Source: Bryobacterales bacterium
GTDB taxonomy: Bacteria > Acidobacteriota > Terriglobia > Bryobacterales > Bryobacteraceae
Assembly (NCBI GenBank): GCA_003136215.1
Contig: PLDO01000477.1
Span: 1-33,952 of the forward strand
DNA: 33,952 nt
Reading direction: 5' to 3'
Positions 7,960 through 18,091 of the stretch are shown here, in pieces. The stretch's first letter is position 1; every line of letters starts with the position of its first letter. The notes under the pieces are model-generated. The model worked only from the letters and a program-made list of their open reading frames with translations, had not been told where the DNA came from and searched no databases. Made by a program: the position numbers and the translations under genes.

Positions 7960-10032
7960 ATGCGCCGACTCCTTCCGCTGTTGCTGTTCGCCGCCCTCCC
8001 CGCTGCCGCGCAGCAGGCCGCGGCGGCGCCTCAAGATCCGGTCGTCTTCCACTCCGAGACGCGGCTGGTAGTGGAACAGGTGACGGTGAAGGATAAGAGC
8101 GGCAAGCCGGTGGAGGGCCTGACCGCGAAGGATTTTACGGTTACGGAGAACGGCATACCCCAAACGGTTGCATTCCTGGAGTTTCAGAAGCTCGAGGAGA
8201 TCCGGCCCGCGCCCACTCTGGTAGACCGGGTGGCTGCCATCCCGCGCCTGGCGCACACGCAGATTGCGGCGGAGCGTCCGCTGGACCTCAAATATGCCGA
8301 CCGGCGCCTGCTGGCGCTGTACTTCGACATGACGGCCATGCCTCCGGCGGACCAGTCGCGCGCGATTGGCGCGGCGCAGAGCTTCATTCGCAAGAGCATG
8401 ACGCCCGCCGATCTGATGGCCATCATGGTGTATGCGGGAGGCGAGGTCATGATCCACCAGGACTTCACGGGTGATCGCGAACTCCTGCTGTCCACGCTGC
8501 AAACCATGATCGTCGGCGAAGACGAAAGCGTGCCCGAGCCGGTGATCGACGGCGCGTTCGGCCAGAGCGGGGGAGAGTTCGCCATCTTTCGCACGGACCG
8601 CCAGCTTTCCGCGCTACAGACAGCCGCCAAGATGCTGGGGACGCTCAACGAGAAGAAGTCGCTCATCTACTTCGCCAGCGGACTTCGTCTGCACGGCACG
8701 GACAATTCCGCGCAACTGCGCGCCACCATCAATGCGGCCACGCGGGCAGGAGTCTCGTTCTTTACGGTGGACGCGCGCGGTCTGGTGGCCTCGGCGCCGA
8801 TGGGTGACGCCACGCGCGCGTCGCCGGGCGGAATTGGCGCGTACACCGGCGCCACGGCGATGACCGCCATTTCCAACCTGCAGCACACGCAGGATACGCT
8901 CTGGACGCTGGCGGCGGACACCGGCGGCAAGGCGCTGCTCGATGCCAACGACCTGAGTCTGGGCATCGTGCAAGCGCAGAAAGCCATCGTCAGCTACTAC
9001 GTGTTGGGCTACTACACTTCCAACGCAGCCCTGGACGGCAGGGTGCGCAAGGTCAAGATCACGCTCAACGGTGAACTCTCCGCCGAACTCGACTACCGCG
9101 GCAGCTACTTCGCCGGCAAAGAGTTCAAGAAGTTCACCGCCACCGACAAAGAGCGGCAGCTGGAAGATGCATTCATGTTGGGCGACCCGATTACGGAACT
9201 TACCATGGCGATGGAAGTGAATTACTTTCAGTTGAATCGCGCCGAATATTTCCTGCCCATCGCCATCAAGATTCCGGGCAGCGAGCTGGTGCTTGCCAAG
9301 CACGGCGGCGCGGAGCATACGCTGATCGATTTCATGGGCGAGATTCGCAGCGGCGGGCCGGCCAACAACGTGCGCGACAAGATCGACATCAAGCTGAGCG
9401 ATGCCACTGCCGCTGAACTTGCCACGCGGCCGATTACCTACGATACGGGCTTCACCGTGATGCCAGGCAACTACCGGATCAAGTTCCTGGCGCGCGACGC
9501 CGAGACCGGACGCATCGGCACCTACGAAACGTCGGTGAATATTCCCAATCTGAACCCCAAGCCCGATGCCGCGGATTCGAAAATCGCCATCAGCTCCGTG
9601 GTTCTCAGCAGCCAGCGCGTCCAGCTGGACGACGCCCTCTTCAATGCAATCAGGGACAAAGAAAAAAGCCAGGTGCTGGACAGCGTCAATCCGCTGGTGC
9701 AGGAAGGCCAGAAGCTGATCCCGAGCGTCACCCGCGTGTTCCGCAAGACCAAACCGATGTTCGTATACCTGCAGGCCTATCAGCAGGGCGCCCAGCCTCC
9801 GCATCCGCTGGCTGCCTTCGTGACGTTCTACCGCGGAGACGCCAAGGCGTTTGAAACCGTGCCGGTAACCGTCGCCGAGCACGTGGCCAGCCGCTTGAAC
9901 ACGATGCCGGTCAAGCTCAGCATTCCGATCGATAAACTGGCCACCGGCGAGTATCGTCTGCAGGTGACCGTGCTCGATCCGAACGCGCAAGCGGCGGCCT
10001 TCTGGCAGACATCCGTGATGCTGGTGCCGTAA
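7960..10032 (+). CDS. vWFA-related Acidobacterial domain protein (TIGR03436 type), secreted
   Basis: 690 residues from ATG 7960. MRRLLPLLLFAALPAAAQQ is a signal peptide. Residues ~28-75 (VEQVTVKDKSGKPVEGLTAKDF, then FTVTENGIPQTV) are the conserved entry of this family. A vWA-like domain follows (about 115-365: LLALYFDMTAM in place of the classic DxSxS metal site, DLMAIMVYAGG, SLIYFASGLRL, GVSFFTVDARGL, IVSYYVLGYYT). The C-terminal half (~370-690) is beta-rich with no recognised domain. GAGG before the start lies inside the receptor gene. The usual role of these exported proteins is unknown; a protein-interaction or surface role is inferred from the vWA fold and the receptor next to it. It converges on the TIGR03435 gene. 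Confidence 0.9.
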   Translation: MRRLLPLLLFAALPAAAQQAAAAPQDPVVFHSETRLVVEQVTVKDKSGKPVEGLTAKDFTVTENGIPQTVAFLEFQKLEEIRPAPTLVDRVAAIPRLAHTQIAAERPLDLKYADRRLLALYFDMTAMPPADQSRAIGAAQSFIRKSMTPADLMAIMVYAGGEVMIHQDFTGDRELLLSTLQTMIVGEDESVPEPVIDGAFGQSGGEFAIFRTDRQLSALQTAAKMLGTLNEKKSLIYFASGLRLHGTDNSAQLRATINAATRAGVSFFTVDARGLVASAPMGDATRASPGGIGAYTGATAMTAISNLQHTQDTLWTLAADTGGKALLDANDLSLGIVQAQKAIVSYYVLGYYTSNAALDGRVRKVKITLNGELSAELDYRGSYFAGKEFKKFTATDKERQLEDAFMLGDPITELTMAMEVNYFQLNRAEYFLPIAIKIPGSELVLAKHGGAEHTLIDFMGEIRSGGPANNVRDKIDIKLSDATAAELATRPITYDTGFTVMPGNYRIKFLARDAETGRIGTYETSVNIPNLNPKPDAADSKIAISSVVLSSQRVQLDDALFNAIRDKEKSQVLDSVNPLVQEGQKLIPSVTRVFRKTKPMFVYLQAYQQGAQPPHPLAAFVTFYRGDAKAFETVPVTVAEHVASRLNTMPVKLSIPIDKLATGEYRLQVTVLDPNAQAAAFWQTSVMLVP

Positions 10033-10042
10033 CCCCAACGTA

Positions 10043-10064
10043 GGACAGGCCTCCCGGCCTGTCC
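10043..10064. terminator. hairpin between convergent genes
   Basis: GGACAGGC and GCCTGTCC form an exact 8-base stem around CTCCCG. It lies in the 35-base gap between the vWFA-related gene (plus) and the TIGR03435 gene (minus), where a bidirectional terminator is expected. There is no T-run, only CTCTTA, so it may instead be one of the palindromic repeats scattered through the window. Confidence 0.5.
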
Positions 10065-10067
10065 CTC

Positions 10068-11204
10068 TTAGTTTTCGCTCGGCTTGGCGACCTTATCGAT
10101 CACGAAGACCTCTGCCTGTGCCTTAGTGGATTCGAGCTTCAGACCCAGCTGCTCCTGGAACGCGGTGAACAAATCCGGAGGCGCGGCGGCATTGTTGGCG
10201 GGGGGCGGCGGCGGTTTGACCCCAATGCCGCCGAACTGAAACTCGTCCGGCGTCCAGAGCAGGGTGAAGTCCCACCTCCCTGTAATTCCCGTCTGGTCCA
10301 CTACCGGACGGTCGAGCACGGCGCTCTGCATCACGCCGGCGAAATCCGCCATGGTGGCGTTGATGGCAGGCAGGTTTCCGAGCCCACGGAAGAACAGACC
10401 GGGAAGGTTGCCCGTGCTTTCGCTCTTGGTGAGCTTGGGCCCGTTCTTGCCGACCACAATGGCGTACACCGAGAGTTCTTTCTTATCGCGATGGAAGGCG
10501 AGCTTGAAGCGGTCCGCCAGCAGCTTTTGAACCATGGCCTTCCACTGCTTGTCGTTGGGCTGACCCTCCCCGTTGGGCTGCGCCGCCAAATCGAACTTCT
10601 CCGTGTCGACCCAAGCCGGCGCGCCAATGATCTGCTTGGCATGAATGCCGTAGGCGAAGGTGATGAGATCGGCGAGGGATGTATTGACGGTGGAAAACTG
10701 GCGGCCCCTGACCATGAATCCCTTGCCCTGCCGGTCTGGCGTGGCGGGTTTGATGGTGGCGACTTCGAACTCCGGAGTGGCATCGGCGGCCATCGGTTTC
10801 GGCGGCGGCGGCGGTTCGGGAATCGCCCAGGCGGTGGTGGCTGTGGCACGCTTGAGGTTCAGGGGCAGGGGCGCGGGTCCCTGCTTAAAGCTCCCCGTGA
10901 TCGAGTCGGCGTCGGCTTCCAGCTTTCCCTCATAGGAGCCCCCGATGCCGGGTATCGACATTTTCACGGCCGAGCCTTGCAGCGTGACCGGGTTGACCGG
11001 GATGCTCTGGCCTCCCTGGTCGATACTATAGAAGACGCCGCGCATGGCGCTCCCCTCGCCCTTGGTGACCTTGATGACCAGCCGCACTTCTTTGCCGCCG
11101 GGTACGACCAATGTGCCCTGCCAGGTGCCGGTCAAGTCTTGAGCAGGCTGCGCGTGTCCCGACAACGCAGCCAGAGCTACCATCCAGGGGATGAGCTTCT
11201 TCAT
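10068..11204 (-). CDS. TIGR03435 family protein with extra N-terminal beta domain, secreted
   Basis: 378 residues. MKKLIPWMVALAALSGHAQ is a signal peptide and AGGAG precedes the ATG by 7 bases. Residues ~22-125 form a beta-rich lipocalin-like domain (DLTGTWQGTLVVPGGKEVRL and a GSYEGKLEADADSITGSFKQG segment). Residues ~145-378 are the TIGR03435 domain, recognisable by FEVATIKPA, VNTSLADLITFAYGIHAKQI, GAPAWVDTEKFDLAAQ and KLLADRFKLAFHRDKKEL. A proline-rich linker (PEPPPPPKP) joins the two. TIGR03435 is a soil-acidobacterium paralogous family of unknown role. Many members lack the first domain, so this is a fused form. Confidence 0.9.
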   Translation of the reverse strand: MKKLIPWMVALAALSGHAQPAQDLTGTWQGTLVVPGGKEVRLVIKVTKGEGSAMRGVFYSIDQGGQSIPVNPVTLQGSAVKMSIPGIGGSYEGKLEADADSITGSFKQGPAPLPLNLKRATATTAWAIPEPPPPPKPMAADATPEFEVATIKPATPDRQGKGFMVRGRQFSTVNTSLADLITFAYGIHAKQIIGAPAWVDTEKFDLAAQPNGEGQPNDKQWKAMVQKLLADRFKLAFHRDKKELSVYAIVVGKNGPKLTKSESTGNLPGLFFRGLGNLPAINATMADFAGVMQSAVLDRPVVDQTGITGRWDFTLLWTPDEFQFGGIGVKPPPPPANNAAAPPDLFTAFQEQLGLKLESTKAQAEVFVIDKVAKPSEN

Positions 11205-11336
11205 GACAATCTCCTAAGTACCCTGCCGGATCTGTGTGGCAGAGTCCGCAATGTTTCATTCCGTGAGAGTATTGGAGCCGGAGCCTCCTAACACTCTATC
11301 ACCGCCCGTCGAATTGGCTGAGCTGCGCGTCTTCCG

Positions 11337-13148
<1,812 letters not shown>

Positions 13149-13157
13149 CCTCTTAAC

Positions 13158-13163
13158 AGCATA
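13158..13163 (-). promoter_or_regulatory. -10-like box 9 bases before the GH3 start
   Basis: TATGCT on the minus strand ends 9 bases before the GH3 ATG, predicting a leader of only a few bases. With the matching box in front of the DUF1080 gene it would make this 124-base divergent gap a two-way promoter region. No clear -35 was found. Confidence 0.35.
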
Positions 13164-13260
13164 CTTGGATTGCGGCGGGCGTGCGCGCGGCTCGTATCGA
13201 CCCCGCCGTGGCGCTGCGCGGGGAGTAGTGCGCCACCGCCATTTCGGGTGCGCAGGGCGT

Positions 13261-13266
13261 TACTAT
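13261..13266 (+). promoter_or_regulatory. -10-like box 6 bases before the DUF1080 gene
   Basis: TACTAT ends exactly 6 bases before ATG 13273, consistent with transcription starting at the start codon. There is no Shine-Dalgarno sequence. Confidence 0.35.
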
Positions 13267-13272
13267 GGCGGC

Positions 13273-13896
13273 ATGCTGCTCGCACGCGTTCTATTACTCT
13301 GCTCTCTGGCGACTGCCCTGCTACCGGCCCAGTCCGTCGACCTCCTGCCCGACGAGTCCCTGAAAGGCTGGACCCGCATCGCCATTCCGGCGACGGACGG
13401 GTTGAAGCCCAAGCTGCAATGGCGCGTCGACTCCGCCCAAAAGGCCCTGATCTGCACGGGTGATGGCGGACACGAGTGGCTGCGCTACGACCAGGTGCTC
13501 GGCGATTATATCCTCGAAGTGGACTTCCGCTTCACCCCCAAGGGCGCCGACGTCAAGTACAACAGCGGCATCGGCATCCGGCTCTCGCCGTGGGGCGAGT
13601 TGTGGGTGCAGGCGCAGACCGGCCCCACCGGCGGATACCTGTTCGGCGTCAACTTTGCGGACGGCGCCTTGCAGCGCTTCAATCTCATGAAGGAGATGAA
13701 AGAGAACCGCATCAAGCCGGCGGGCGAATGGAACCACTACGAGATTCGCGTGCAGGGGGACAAGATCACGCTCTCGGTGAATGGCGCCGCGGTCAACGAA
13801 ATCGCCGGAATCGCCTTGCGCAAGGGGCATATCGGGCTCGAGGCCGAGGGCCACGAGATCACGTTCCGGAATATCAAGCTGACGGTGCTCAAGTAG
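13273..13896 (+). CDS. DUF1080 (3-keto-disaccharide hydrolase type) secreted protein
   Basis: 207 residues from ATG 13273; MLLARVLLLCSLATALLPAQS is a signal peptide. The rest is one concanavalin-like jelly-roll domain of the DUF1080 family: LLPDESLKGWTRIAIP, DYILEVDFRFTP, NSGIGIRLSPWGE, AGEWNHYEIRVQGDKITLSV, GHIGLEAEGHEITFRNIKL. Family members act on, or bind, sugars and are abundant in Acidobacteria and Planctomycetes; some are 3-keto-glycoside hydrolases. The frame stays open upstream to 13165 but that part has no signal peptide. It is divergent from the GH3 glucosidase, which supports a shared role in glycan use. Confidence 0.88.
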   Translation: MLLARVLLLCSLATALLPAQSVDLLPDESLKGWTRIAIPATDGLKPKLQWRVDSAQKALICTGDGGHEWLRYDQVLGDYILEVDFRFTPKGADVKYNSGIGIRLSPWGELWVQAQTGPTGGYLFGVNFADGALQRFNLMKEMKENRIKPAGEWNHYEIRVQGDKITLSVNGAAVNEIAGIALRKGHIGLEAEGHEITFRNIKLTVLK

Positions 13897-13898
13897 AC

Positions 13899-14028
13899 AG
13901 GTGGGACAGACCATCGCTTGCGTGGTCTGTCATGCTTCGCTCAAGCAGTGCCCCACCATTTTTCATCAGCTTTCGCGGGCCGCAGGCCCATCCCAACAGA
14001 CGACAGAAGGCGATCGTCTGTCCCACCT
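13899..14028. repeat. nested-hairpin palindromic element
   Basis: A 13-base exact inverted repeat (AGGTGGGACAGAC at 13899-13911, its complement at 14016-14028) encloses three smaller hairpins: 13905-13913 with 13923-13931 (9-base exact stem), 13977-13981 with 13985-13989 (5-base stem) and 13996-14003 with 14014-14021 (8-base exact stem). It fills the gap between the convergent DUF1080 and CxxC-protein genes. It looks like a dispersed genomic repeat that may also end transcription. Confidence 0.7.
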
Positions 14029-14036
14029 CCTACCGG

Positions 14037-14261
14037 CTATTCCACCGTCACGTGCGTGCCTTTGGACTCTTCACGCGCCAGGTGGGCGATGCGTTCGTCG
14101 AGCAGGCTGCGCAGTCCCTTGAGAAACTCCACGCGCGAATTGCGGAAGTGGTCGCGCGTGGCTTCGCTCACCATGTGTTCCAGCATCGGCATCGCGGTGT
14201 CGCAGAAGAAGCAGCCCTCGGCGTGAGAGTGAGTTCCACTAGCGGCGGTTTTTTCTTCCAT
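14037..14261 (-). CDS. small CxxC/His-containing protein next to the ArsA-type ATPase
   Basis: 74 residues, soluble, no signal peptide. The N-terminal part has a cluster that could bind metal or a redox cofactor: HSHAEGCFFCDTAMPM (two His, CxxC at about residues 17-20). The rest is a single long amphipathic helix region (SEATRDHFRNSRVEFLKGLR, then SLLDERIAHLAREES). The start codon lies one base after the stop of the ArsA-type gene, so they are surely co-translated. I know no characterised homologue. The arrangement suggests a partner or adaptor of the ATPase; this is inference only. Confidence 0.75.
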   Translation of the reverse strand: MEEKTAASGTHSHAEGCFFCDTAMPMLEHMVSEATRDHFRNSRVEFLKGLRSLLDERIAHLAREESKGTHVTVE

Positions 14262-14262
14262 C

Positions 14263-15453
14263 TTAGGTCTCCTTCATTTCCACGGTCAGTACCTTATTCT
14301 CTAACTTCGCGTGCCCGGGCGAAAGTCCCGCCATCGAGGCCGGCAGGCCGATGTGGCGGCGCAGGGTGCCAATCTCCACTACCAGTTCGTCGCCTTTCTT
14401 GAACAGGCCGATCTCGCCCTTGGCGGCAAAGGGAAGTTGCAACCGCACCTGGTAGTGGCCGTCGGCGGACTTGGTGAAGGCGAACGGCGCCTCGGTGCGG
14501 GTAACGGCGGCGGGGTCCTCCTTGCCGTCGTAGAGACTGCGCGCCAGTTCCTCCAGGCGTTCGCGGCCCAGCACTTCGTGGGTGAACAGGGGGACGCGCT
14601 TGACCGGCACCGGGGCGAAATACCGGTCGATCTCTTCCAGAATGCGGCCCTGCGAGACGCGCCATTCCTGAAAGTACTGGTCGGTGACTTCCGCCGGCAG
14701 GACGCGGTTGACAATCACGCCGTCCACCGCCAGGCCGTGCAGCGAGAAGTAAACAAACGCTCGCTGGGTCTCGCGCAGCACCATGCGCTCCGGATTGGTG
14801 ACCAGGCGCACGCTGGTGATCCGCGGATCTTCCAGCAGGTCGCCGATGCCGTCCAGCCGTCCGAACAGGTCTTTGACGTTGGCGAAATAGCTGTCGGTGG
14901 GAAGCTCCACGGGGGAGACGCGGTTGGCCAGCGGGCGCACCGCCTTCAACAAGCTGCGCTGGAAGGGGAAGATGTGCTTCATGTACCACTCCAGCGTGGT
15001 CGGCATGCTGACGAAGCGCATCGACTCGGCGGTGGGGGCGCAATCCAGCACGATCACGTCGTAGCGCTCCTCGCGGCGGAACTGGTTGACGTACATCAGG
15101 GCGCTGAGCTCTTCCATGCCGGGCAGGATGGCCAGTTCTTCGGCCTCCACGTCGTTGATCCCGGTGGTGCGCAGCACGCTGGTGACGTAAGCCGAAATTT
15201 CGCGCCAGTGGCGTTTGATTTCCTTTTGGATATTGACCTCGTGAATGGCCAGCTTTTCGTCGATGGAATATGGGTCGCCTGTTTTTTCGTGGAAGAGGTT
15301 GGTTTCGAGGTCGAATGCGTCGGCCAGGCTGTGCGCCGGATCGACGCTCATCACCAGGGTGCGATAGCCCAGGCGGGAAAGCTCCAGGCCGGTAGCCGCG
15401 GCAAGACTGGTTTTCCCGACGCCTCCTTTGCCGCTGAAGAGAAGGATGCGCAT
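14263..15453 (-). CDS. ArsA/Get3-type ATPase with C-terminal HSP20-like domain (Get3d-like)
   Basis: 396 residues. The deviant Walker A loop FSGKGGVGKTSLAAATG (residues 7-23) and switch MSVDPAHSLADAF identify the ArsA/Get3 branch of SIMIBI ATPases; the A-loop partner VLDCAPTAESMRF follows. Only one half is present (Get3 form, working as a dimer), not the double ArsA of arsenite pumps. The paired cysteines that bind arsenite in ArsA are absent, and no arsB is nearby. Residues ~325-396 form an ArsA_HSP20-like beta-sandwich (YQVRLQLPFAAKGEIGLFKK and LVVEIGTLRRHIGLP), as in the Get3d group of cyanobacteria and plastids. A client-binding/chaperone role is therefore more likely than arsenic export. 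A TAAGAT box lies 6 bases before the ATG. Confidence 0.9.
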   Translation of the reverse strand: MRILLFSGKGGVGKTSLAAATGLELSRLGYRTLVMSVDPAHSLADAFDLETNLFHEKTGDPYSIDEKLAIHEVNIQKEIKRHWREISAYVTSVLRTTGINDVEAEELAILPGMEELSALMYVNQFRREERYDVIVLDCAPTAESMRFVSMPTTLEWYMKHIFPFQRSLLKAVRPLANRVSPVELPTDSYFANVKDLFGRLDGIGDLLEDPRITSVRLVTNPERMVLRETQRAFVYFSLHGLAVDGVIVNRVLPAEVTDQYFQEWRVSQGRILEEIDRYFAPVPVKRVPLFTHEVLGRERLEELARSLYDGKEDPAAVTRTEAPFAFTKSADGHYQVRLQLPFAAKGEIGLFKKGDELVVEIGTLRRHIGLPASMAGLSPGHAKLENKVLTVEMKET

Positions 15454-15459
15454 GATTCG

Positions 15460-15465
15460 ATCTTA
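15460..15465 (-). promoter_or_regulatory. -10-like box 6 bases before the ArsA-type gene
   Basis: TAAGAT on the minus strand ends 6 bases before the ATG. No ribosome site is visible, so a leaderless message is plausible. No -35 was recognised. Confidence 0.35.
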
Positions 15466-15493
15466 CCGCGCGCTAAGCGGTGGGCGTGGAGCC

Positions 15494-15633
15494 AATCAAG
15501 TTGTGTACTTGACGCGGAGACGCGGAGACGCTGAGGAAAACGCGGAGAAAAGCAAAGGGCAAAACAAGTTCGATGGAAGCCGCCGGACTCGTTCCCTACC
15601 TCCGCGACTCCGCGTCAAGTACACGGCTTGATT
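15494..15633. repeat. 140-base inverted-repeat element (MITE/REP-like)
   Basis: The 32-base arms 15494-15525 and 15602-15633 are inverted copies with three mismatches (core GTGTACTTGACGCGGAG). Inside the left part the motif GCGGAG recurs (ACGCGGAGACGCGGAGACG, then ACGCTGAGG and ACGCGGAGA). The 76-base interior is non-coding. It lies between the divergent ArsA-type and ispG genes. Similar CGCGGAGA-rich palindromes recur in many soil-bacterium genomes (general impression). No transposase is present, so any mobility would need an outside enzyme. Confidence 0.7.
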
Positions 15634-15651
15634 AGTCGGCGTACCCCCGAA

Positions 15652-15660
15652 TGTTAAGAT
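15652..15660 (+). promoter_or_regulatory. extended -10 box for ispG
   Basis: TGTTAAGAT fits TGnTAnnnT and lies 26 bases before the ispG ATG, giving a leader of about 20 bases that contains the ribosome site GGAGGGG at 15674-15680. It stands just outside the inverted-repeat element. Confidence 0.45.
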
Positions 15661-15686
15661 AGAAGTTTCACAGCGGAGGGGATTTC

Positions 15687-16955
<1,269 letters not shown>

Positions 16956-16965
16956 TCGGCCCGAC

Positions 16966-17406
16966 ATGGCGAAACGCTTTACGCTGGCGGAGGCGCAGGG
17001 CCTGATCCCCACGGTGGACCGCCTGCTCCACGAGGCAGTGGACGCCAAAGGCGAATACCAGCATGCCGAACAGGTGATTCACGAGTTCACCGAGCACGTG
17101 ATGATGATGGGCGGGGTGATGGTGGACCGCGACCGCGCGCTCGATGCCCGGGCGCGGCGCGATGACGCGGCTTCCCGGCTGCGTGAGGGTATCGAGGCGG
17201 TGCTGGAGACGGGATGCCTGCTGAAGGACCTGGACATCGGCCTGGTCGATTTCCCGACCCTGTTCCGCGGCGTGGAGGTGTACCTGTGCTGGAAACTCGG
17301 CGAAAGCGGCATTACCTTCTGGCACGGCGTGGACGAAGGCTTCCGCGGCCGCAAGCCCATCGACCAGGACTTTCTCGATAACCATCAGGGTGACCGCCCG
17401 CAGTAA
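16966..17406 (+). CDS. DUF2203 family protein
   Basis: 146 residues from ATG 16966. It starts with FTLAEAQGLIPTVDRLLHEA, followed by a long helical region and the signature GCLLKDLDIGLVDFPTLFRG, VEVYLCWKLGESGITFWHG and DEGFRGRKPI, which is the DUF2203 pattern. The family is small, cytosolic and of unknown function; it is found in Acidobacteria, Firmicutes and others. The conserved CWKLGE..I.FWH suggests a small-molecule pocket (inference). It sits 8 bases before a CYTH-domain gene and is probably co-transcribed with it. Confidence 0.85.
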   Translation: MAKRFTLAEAQGLIPTVDRLLHEAVDAKGEYQHAEQVIHEFTEHVMMMGGVMVDRDRALDARARRDDAASRLREGIEAVLETGCLLKDLDIGLVDFPTLFRGVEVYLCWKLGESGITFWHGVDEGFRGRKPIDQDFLDNHQGDRPQ

Positions 17407-17414
17407 TCATACCC

Positions 17415-17975
17415 ATGTCACAAAGCACGCACGAAACGGAAATCAAGCTGGCGGTGAAGGACACGCGTTCCGCCCGCCGCCTGCTGCGCGAGGCCGGCTT
17501 CGTGGTCTCGCGGCCGCGCGTTTTCGAGGAAAATACGGTATTCGACACGCCGCAACAGATCCTGCGGAATTCTTCCAGCCTGCTGCGCATTCGGCAGGCC
17601 GGCAGGGTCACCACCATCACCTATAAGGGCGTTCCCGAACCCGGCAACTACAAGAGCCGGGAAGAACTCGAGCTCAAGATCGACAACGCAGCGGCCATGC
17701 TGGCGATTGTGGAGCGGCTGGGCTTCCGCGGCGTGTTCCGCTATGAAAAGTACCGCACCGAATTCCGCCAGCCGCGGCGCGCCGGTATAGCCATGCTGGA
17801 TGAGACCCCCCTCGGCGTCTACCTGGAATTGGAGGGCACGCCGCACTGGATCGACCGCACCGCCCGCCGGCTCGGGTTCCAGGCGGCCGACTACATCACC
17901 GCCAGTTATGCGCGCGTGTATCTGGATTGGTGTGCCGCCAACGGGCGCACGCCAGGGGATATGACGTTCACTTAG
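17415..17975 (+). CDS. CYTH-domain protein (class IV adenylate cyclase / triphosphatase-like)
   Basis: 186 residues. The CYTH signature ExExK is at the N terminus (HETEIKL: Glu7, Glu9, Lys11) and the tunnel-lining charged residues follow in SSLLRIRQAGRVTTITYKG, KSREELELKI, FRYEKYRTEFR, and VYLELEGTPHWID. CYTH enzymes hydrolyse inorganic or nucleoside triphosphates, thiamine triphosphate, or (CyaB) cyclise ATP. The HFD/fungal hallmarks needed to choose among these are not decisive here; a CyaB-like triphosphatase is the safest call. The enzyme is cytosolic. The start is ATG 17415, 8 bases after DUF2203, with no clear ribosome site. Confidence 0.88.
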   Translation: MSQSTHETEIKLAVKDTRSARRLLREAGFVVSRPRVFEENTVFDTPQQILRNSSSLLRIRQAGRVTTITYKGVPEPGNYKSREELELKIDNAAAMLAIVERLGFRGVFRYEKYRTEFRQPRRAGIAMLDETPLGVYLELEGTPHWIDRTARRLGFQAADYITASYARVYLDWCAANGRTPGDMTFT

Positions 17976-18009
17976 CATGCCGTTTCGCCCGCAGGGTTTC
18001 GTGTCCCGA

Positions 18010-18071
18010 GGCAACCGCTCCCTCATGGTCGCGGCTCTGATCGGAGCCGCGACCGTGAGGGAGCGGTTGCC
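18010..18071. repeat. 62-base near-perfect palindrome (terminator-like)
   Basis: Every position pairs with its mirror across a centre at 18040/18041, with only two G-U-type pairs (18026/18055, 18038/18043). The core is CCGCTCCCTCATGGTCGCGG. It lies 35 bases after the CYTH gene and 20 bases before the next start codon. Such a strong stem should stop or slow transcription, but there is no T-run, so it may be a dispersed repeat. Confidence 0.75.
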
Positions 18072-18091
18072 CGATACGTTGGTGAACCTTG

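Noticed and set aside
8614-10038. Antisense open frame of 474 codons opposite the vWFA-related gene
   Set aside because: No start signal, no domain, and composition mirrors the sense codons.
14263-15453. Arsenite-pump ATPase ArsA
   Set aside because: Single half, no As-binding cysteine set, no arsB/arsD/arsR nearby, and an HSP20-like tail.
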